NCBI GenBank assembly: GCA_030374805.1
Contig: JARGSG010000130.1
Location: 1-64,000, forward strand
Direction of reading: 5' to 3'
DNA length: 64,000 nt
DNA from: Gracilaria gracilis
Taxonomy: Eukaryota > Rhodophyta > Florideophyceae > Gracilariales > Gracilariaceae
Shown: one piece after another, positions 61,363 through 64,000 of the stretch
Numbering within the stretch: the stretch's first letter is position 1
Layout: each line of letters opens with the position of its first letter
The notes under the pieces: generated by a model
Told to the model about the DNA's origin: nothing
Databases searched by the model: none
Seen by the model: only the letters and a program-made list of their open reading frames with translations
Translations under genes and position numbers: made by a program

Positions 61363-62658
61363 ATGTTCCGAGAACTTGCAACAGTTCTCGTGTTTCTGCT
61401 TCTCGTCCCGTCAATACTGACACTCTGCGTGCCCTTCGAAGCCCTTCTTCTGCAATCATTTCGGAAATGCTGTTCTTTACAACGTCGAGGGGTCCCAAAA
61501 TCATTTGTACATCCTTTCTACAAAGCCGCCATTGTTGAAGTGCTGGCCTCCATTAGGGTGAGCTATGCTCCATCCACATTATTAAAAAACACATGTCTTC
61601 CACACCAGCGGGCTTACTTCATTCGAGACAAACTCAAACTTGCATCCGTTCTAAATGCCATTCGAAAAACGTATGACGAAGAACAAGAGTTCTTCTTCCT
61701 ACCGTACGAAGAGTACAGTGACAAGCAAATCGGAATGAGCAGTAAAGATGTGCGCGTTATTATGGGTTCCACCTGGAAAAAGATTGCCACACAATTCAGT
61801 CGACCACTCAATCAAGTGCAAATGCGTTCGTTGTATCAGTTACCGAACTCGTTGACATTGTTCTTCGACCCCAACCACAAGGCGGCCAAAGAAACTTTCG
61901 AGCTGTACGAAACGGGCAAAGAAGACACGGTTGGTGCCCCTCAGTTGGTGAAACGCGTTTTGCAGATAATAACGCGGCTGGAAGTGGTCCAAGTACCTCG
62001 GAAACACAGCGCTCAACTATTGAAACATTGCGTTGCGTTCGTATTCTCGGCTTGTAGATCATACAGAAGAGAAGGTGATGAATTGCTTTTGCCGGCTTTC
62101 TTCATGGCGTTCTACGGTGAAGCTGAGCGAATGCTGACAGAGAAAGAGAAGAAGGCTGGTTCCGAGTTGGCTCGGATTCCGCTGTGGTTGATCCAGAAGC
62201 ATATGAAGGATGAAATAAAACTAATATGCTCGTTCAGAACACTTGGTGTGCTGAGATATCCGGTTGCGTCGCATGATGGTGTTGTAAGCATTCACGAACT
62301 GGACGTTGGCGTGTTCCGGAAAGTAGGAATGATAAGGAAGGAATGGGAGAATGCGCGGGGGCGGATCAAGATTAGAATGTTGGGTAGCGCGGTGCACAAA
62401 GCATTCAAGTGCAGAAAGGGATCGTTCTACTACAGAACGATAAGTGGAGCAGACTCAACGAAGAATTGTTGCATATCGGTATGCGAGGCAGCCGAGCTGA
62501 TACACCGCATTGGAATGGGTTCAAAACGAGACTGCTGTCGCGGCTGCAATGTTGCAAAATGCGCAATTGACAGCACATCGAGGATTCGGCAGGTGAGCAC
62601 CATTCGTGTTGAGCCGTACGGATATTCGCCTGCTGGAGTGATACCGATATCGTTGTGA
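61363..62658 (+). CDS. Secreted protein of unnamed Cys-rich family, member B
   Basis: This encodes 431 residues from MFRELATVLVFLLLVPSILT, a signal peptide; 54 codons of open frame upstream include another Met but would bury the signal. It is a paralog of 42890-44227 at low overall identity but in the same order: SLQRRGVPKSFVHPFY, FFLPYEEYSDKQ, LTLFFDPNHKAAKETF, LLKHCVAFVFSACRSYR, FFMAFYGEAE, KDEIKLICSFRTLGVL, a C-terminal CC-x-x-x-C and CC-x-x-C-x-x-x-x-C cluster (NCCISVCEAAE, DCCRGCNVAKC), and VEPYGYSPAGVIPISL. Member A is acidic and B is basic (KEKKAGSELARI, RGRIKIRM). The shared C-terminal E-P-Y-G-Y-x-P box and double-Cys pairs define the family. Function unknown. It lies on the opposite strand from A and 17 kb away, so it is a dispersed duplicate. 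Confidence 0.8.
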   Translation: MFRELATVLVFLLLVPSILTLCVPFEALLLQSFRKCCSLQRRGVPKSFVHPFYKAAIVEVLASIRVSYAPSTLLKNTCLPHQRAYFIRDKLKLASVLNAIRKTYDEEQEFFFLPYEEYSDKQIGMSSKDVRVIMGSTWKKIATQFSRPLNQVQMRSLYQLPNSLTLFFDPNHKAAKETFELYETGKEDTVGAPQLVKRVLQIITRLEVVQVPRKHSAQLLKHCVAFVFSACRSYRREGDELLLPAFFMAFYGEAERMLTEKEKKAGSELARIPLWLIQKHMKDEIKLICSFRTLGVLRYPVASHDGVVSIHELDVGVFRKVGMIRKEWENARGRIKIRMLGSAVHKAFKCRKGSFYYRTISGADSTKNCCISVCEAAELIHRIGMGSKRDCCRGCNVAKCAIDSTSRIRQVSTIRVEPYGYSPAGVIPISL

Positions 62659-63287
62659 AAGTTTCAATCAATAGTGCGGCGGCAAACGGTGGCTTACACC
62701 ACACGGTGGTCTGACACAGCTTGTGTCAGCGACAACAAAAAGAGGCGTCACGGCGAGCGCGGGCGCTTCATCGGTCGAACGATTGGAACCAACGAACGTG
62801 ACATCAGCGAGAGAAGCAATAAAGCAGTTAAACGAGAACATAATTTTTATCATACAAGTGGTCCACCACGCGCAACGTTTCGTGTTTGTACGTGTGCATC
62901 GCGCCCCGGCGTTCCGAGTCGACGTCTCTCTACTAGATAGTCTCTAGAGATATCGAGACCAGCGCTAAGCCACAGCAGCAGCAAGGTTTGCAAAGTATCG
63001 CGAGACTGTACCGCCATCCTCCACCGCTGTCAACAGCCGTGCGGTCAACAGCCGTGTGGTACAGTTATCAGGTCGAGGCTAAACATCTAACAAGCTGTTT
63101 TGAACGCGCCTCTTGAGAGGCGCGGGCCCATCACGGAAAAAGGGAAATGTAACGTCAACCTGCAGTTAAAAAGTTTTACTTTAGGGGTTAACGATCGCAC
63201 ACACCGTGCAATCACGCACAAACAGAGGATAGCAAGTTCGAAAAACATAATGGGAACGGACAAGATAGAATTAGCCACTGAGCGATG
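62659..63287. other. Intergenic, no supported gene
   Basis: A short hairpin CTGACACA-GCT-TGTGTCAG lies at 62709-62727, about 50 bp after the stop codon of member B, and could aid 3' end formation. Nothing else is seen. Confidence 0.4.
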
Positions 63288-63881
63288 TTACGACGATTGC
63301 GGCAAAAAGTCAGGGTTGGCAAAGCCGATCACACACCGAGCCTGGCGAGGACCAGCAGCGCCGGACGGCTGAGATTCACCCCCCATGTCCTCCATAGCAT
63401 GCACGATCATGCCCCTGCCAGTGATTCCTCCCAGTTTAACTATGTAGTCAATGCGATCGTAAGCGGCGGTGCCGTCATCTTCTGCAACGATGGAGCCGAA
63501 ATCGCCCCAATGGCGCGGGTATTCACCGGGTAGAGCGTGCGGAAGATCGTTTCCAGACGGATCGGTGAAGTGTCCACCGGCGGACTTGCCGTCTGGCGAT
63601 TGGATGTCGCCGTAGGTATGGATGTGGAAACCGTGCGCGCCGGGAGTGAGTCCGGTGAGGGCGGCGGTGATTCGCACGAAACAGCGGTTCTTCGACTTTG
63701 TTTGGCGAATGAAGAACGGGCTGAAGTGCACGGTTCCTGTGACATTATTGCCGGTGGTGGGAATAAAATGGCATGTCAAGCTCGGTTGCGAAAGACATGG
63801 TTTCTTCCAAAAGATGGGGCGTGCTTGAGTGAGAGAGAGCAGGCAGACGAGAAAGATGAACGAAAACATGTTGGTAGACAT
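63288..63881 (-). CDS. Secreted Cu/Zn superoxide dismutase
   Basis: This encodes 197 residues with a signal peptide (MSTNMFSFIFLVCLLSLTQA). It converts superoxide to oxygen and hydrogen peroxide; the signal places it outside the cell or in the secretory lumen. All metal ligands are present in order: GFHIHTYGD (two copper His), SAGGHFTD (bridging His), LPHALPG and RHWGDFG (zinc His, His and Asp) and IVHAMEDMG (last copper His). The Arg near the active site is in the usual place, in the GAAGPRQARCVIGF block. The Cys that normally precedes SAGPHF and forms the intramolecular disulfide is absent (GKSAGGHF), while the partner Cys in RCVIG remains. Extra N-terminal cysteines (KKPCLSQ, LTCHF) may pair differently. 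A minus-strand TATATAA lies about 95 bp upstream. Confidence 0.92.
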   Translation of the reverse strand: MSTNMFSFIFLVCLLSLTQARPIFWKKPCLSQPSLTCHFIPTTGNNVTGTVHFSPFFIRQTKSKNRCFVRITAALTGLTPGAHGFHIHTYGDIQSPDGKSAGGHFTDPSGNDLPHALPGEYPRHWGDFGSIVAEDDGTAAYDRIDYIVKLGGITGRGMIVHAMEDMGGESQPSGAAGPRQARCVIGFANPDFLPQSS

Positions 63882-63975
63882 GATTGGTAGCGGTAAGCAG
63901 AGTTAGAGGGTTGTCGAACGCGAAGAGAGCAGATTGAAGACGGGTGCGAGTGCATGACAGATGTCGGCGATGCGG

Positions 63976-63982
63976 TTATATA
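63976..63982 (-). promoter_or_regulatory. TATA box of Cu/Zn SOD gene
   Basis: TATATAA is on the minus strand, about 95 bp upstream of the ATG at 63881. Confidence 0.6.
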
Positions 63983-64000
63983 GAGGGGGGAAACGAGAGA

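Overview
This is eukaryotic nuclear DNA. It has spliceosomal GT-AG introns, TATA boxes about 80-200 bp upstream of several start codons, type II membrane glycosyltransferases, many signal-peptide proteins and DNA transposons. Genes are compact and mostly intronless. Four genes could be resolved with introns, of 63-175 nt. Intergenic DNA is long and rich in repeats. The mix of a GH16 galactan-hydrolase-like enzyme, GT77-like and GT14 transferases, paired FkbM-type methyltransferases and many wall or secreted proteins would fit a multicellular red alga. That assignment is an inference, and another alga or protist is possible. No rRNA, tRNA or CRISPR was found.

Layout. At 2.1-4.5 kb lie a CAP-domain protein and a tiny secreted Tyr/Asp-rich protein. 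At 6.6-13.5 kb there are two tandem divergent cullin-family genes that share an almost identical 0.63-kb tract inside otherwise diverged coding sequence. At 14.0-17.7 kb a very GC-rich island holds a bZIP factor, a HIG1-domain mitochondrial protein and a GT77-like nucleotide-sugar transferase. A GT14 (core-2/I-branching type) enzyme follows at 17.9-19.1 kb, LINE remnants near 20.3-21.1 kb, and a secreted beta-propeller-like protein at 22-23.9 kb. At 24-31 kb two FkbM methyltransferase paralogs flank an apparently whole pogo/Tigger-like transposon (about 3.55 kb with perfect 32-bp terminal inverted repeats) and a conserved-looking unknown protein.

From 32.3 to 42.1 kb come a trypsin-like protease with a 175-nt intron, a four-finger C2H2 protein, a GH16 enzyme and an EMC8/9 subunit. 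From 42.9 to 52.5 kb five consecutive minus-strand genes encode secreted proteins: a Cys-rich protein of an unnamed family, a three-domain Kunitz inhibitor with two introns, an ephrin-receptor-like (GCC2/GCC3) Cys-repeat protein, and two Gly/Asn-rich GGN-repeat proteins. A cluster of DNA hairpins and a candidate two-exon small gene lie at 53.3-54.0 kb, followed by a decayed hAT transposon (54.6-57 kb), about 4 kb with no firm gene, a second member of the unnamed Cys-rich family (61.4-62.7 kb) and a secreted Cu/Zn superoxide dismutase (63.3-63.9 kb).

About half the genes encode secreted or Golgi proteins, so the window looks like an extracellular-matrix, defence and glycan-modification neighbourhood. 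The most unusual items are the cullin pair (one has an acidic repeat tail; the other has Arg at the usual neddylation Lys), the unnamed secreted Cys-rich family, the PE-PGRS-like GGN proteins, two different 53-bp perfect inverted repeats with identical geometry, and a recurrent TACCGTTGGTA motif.
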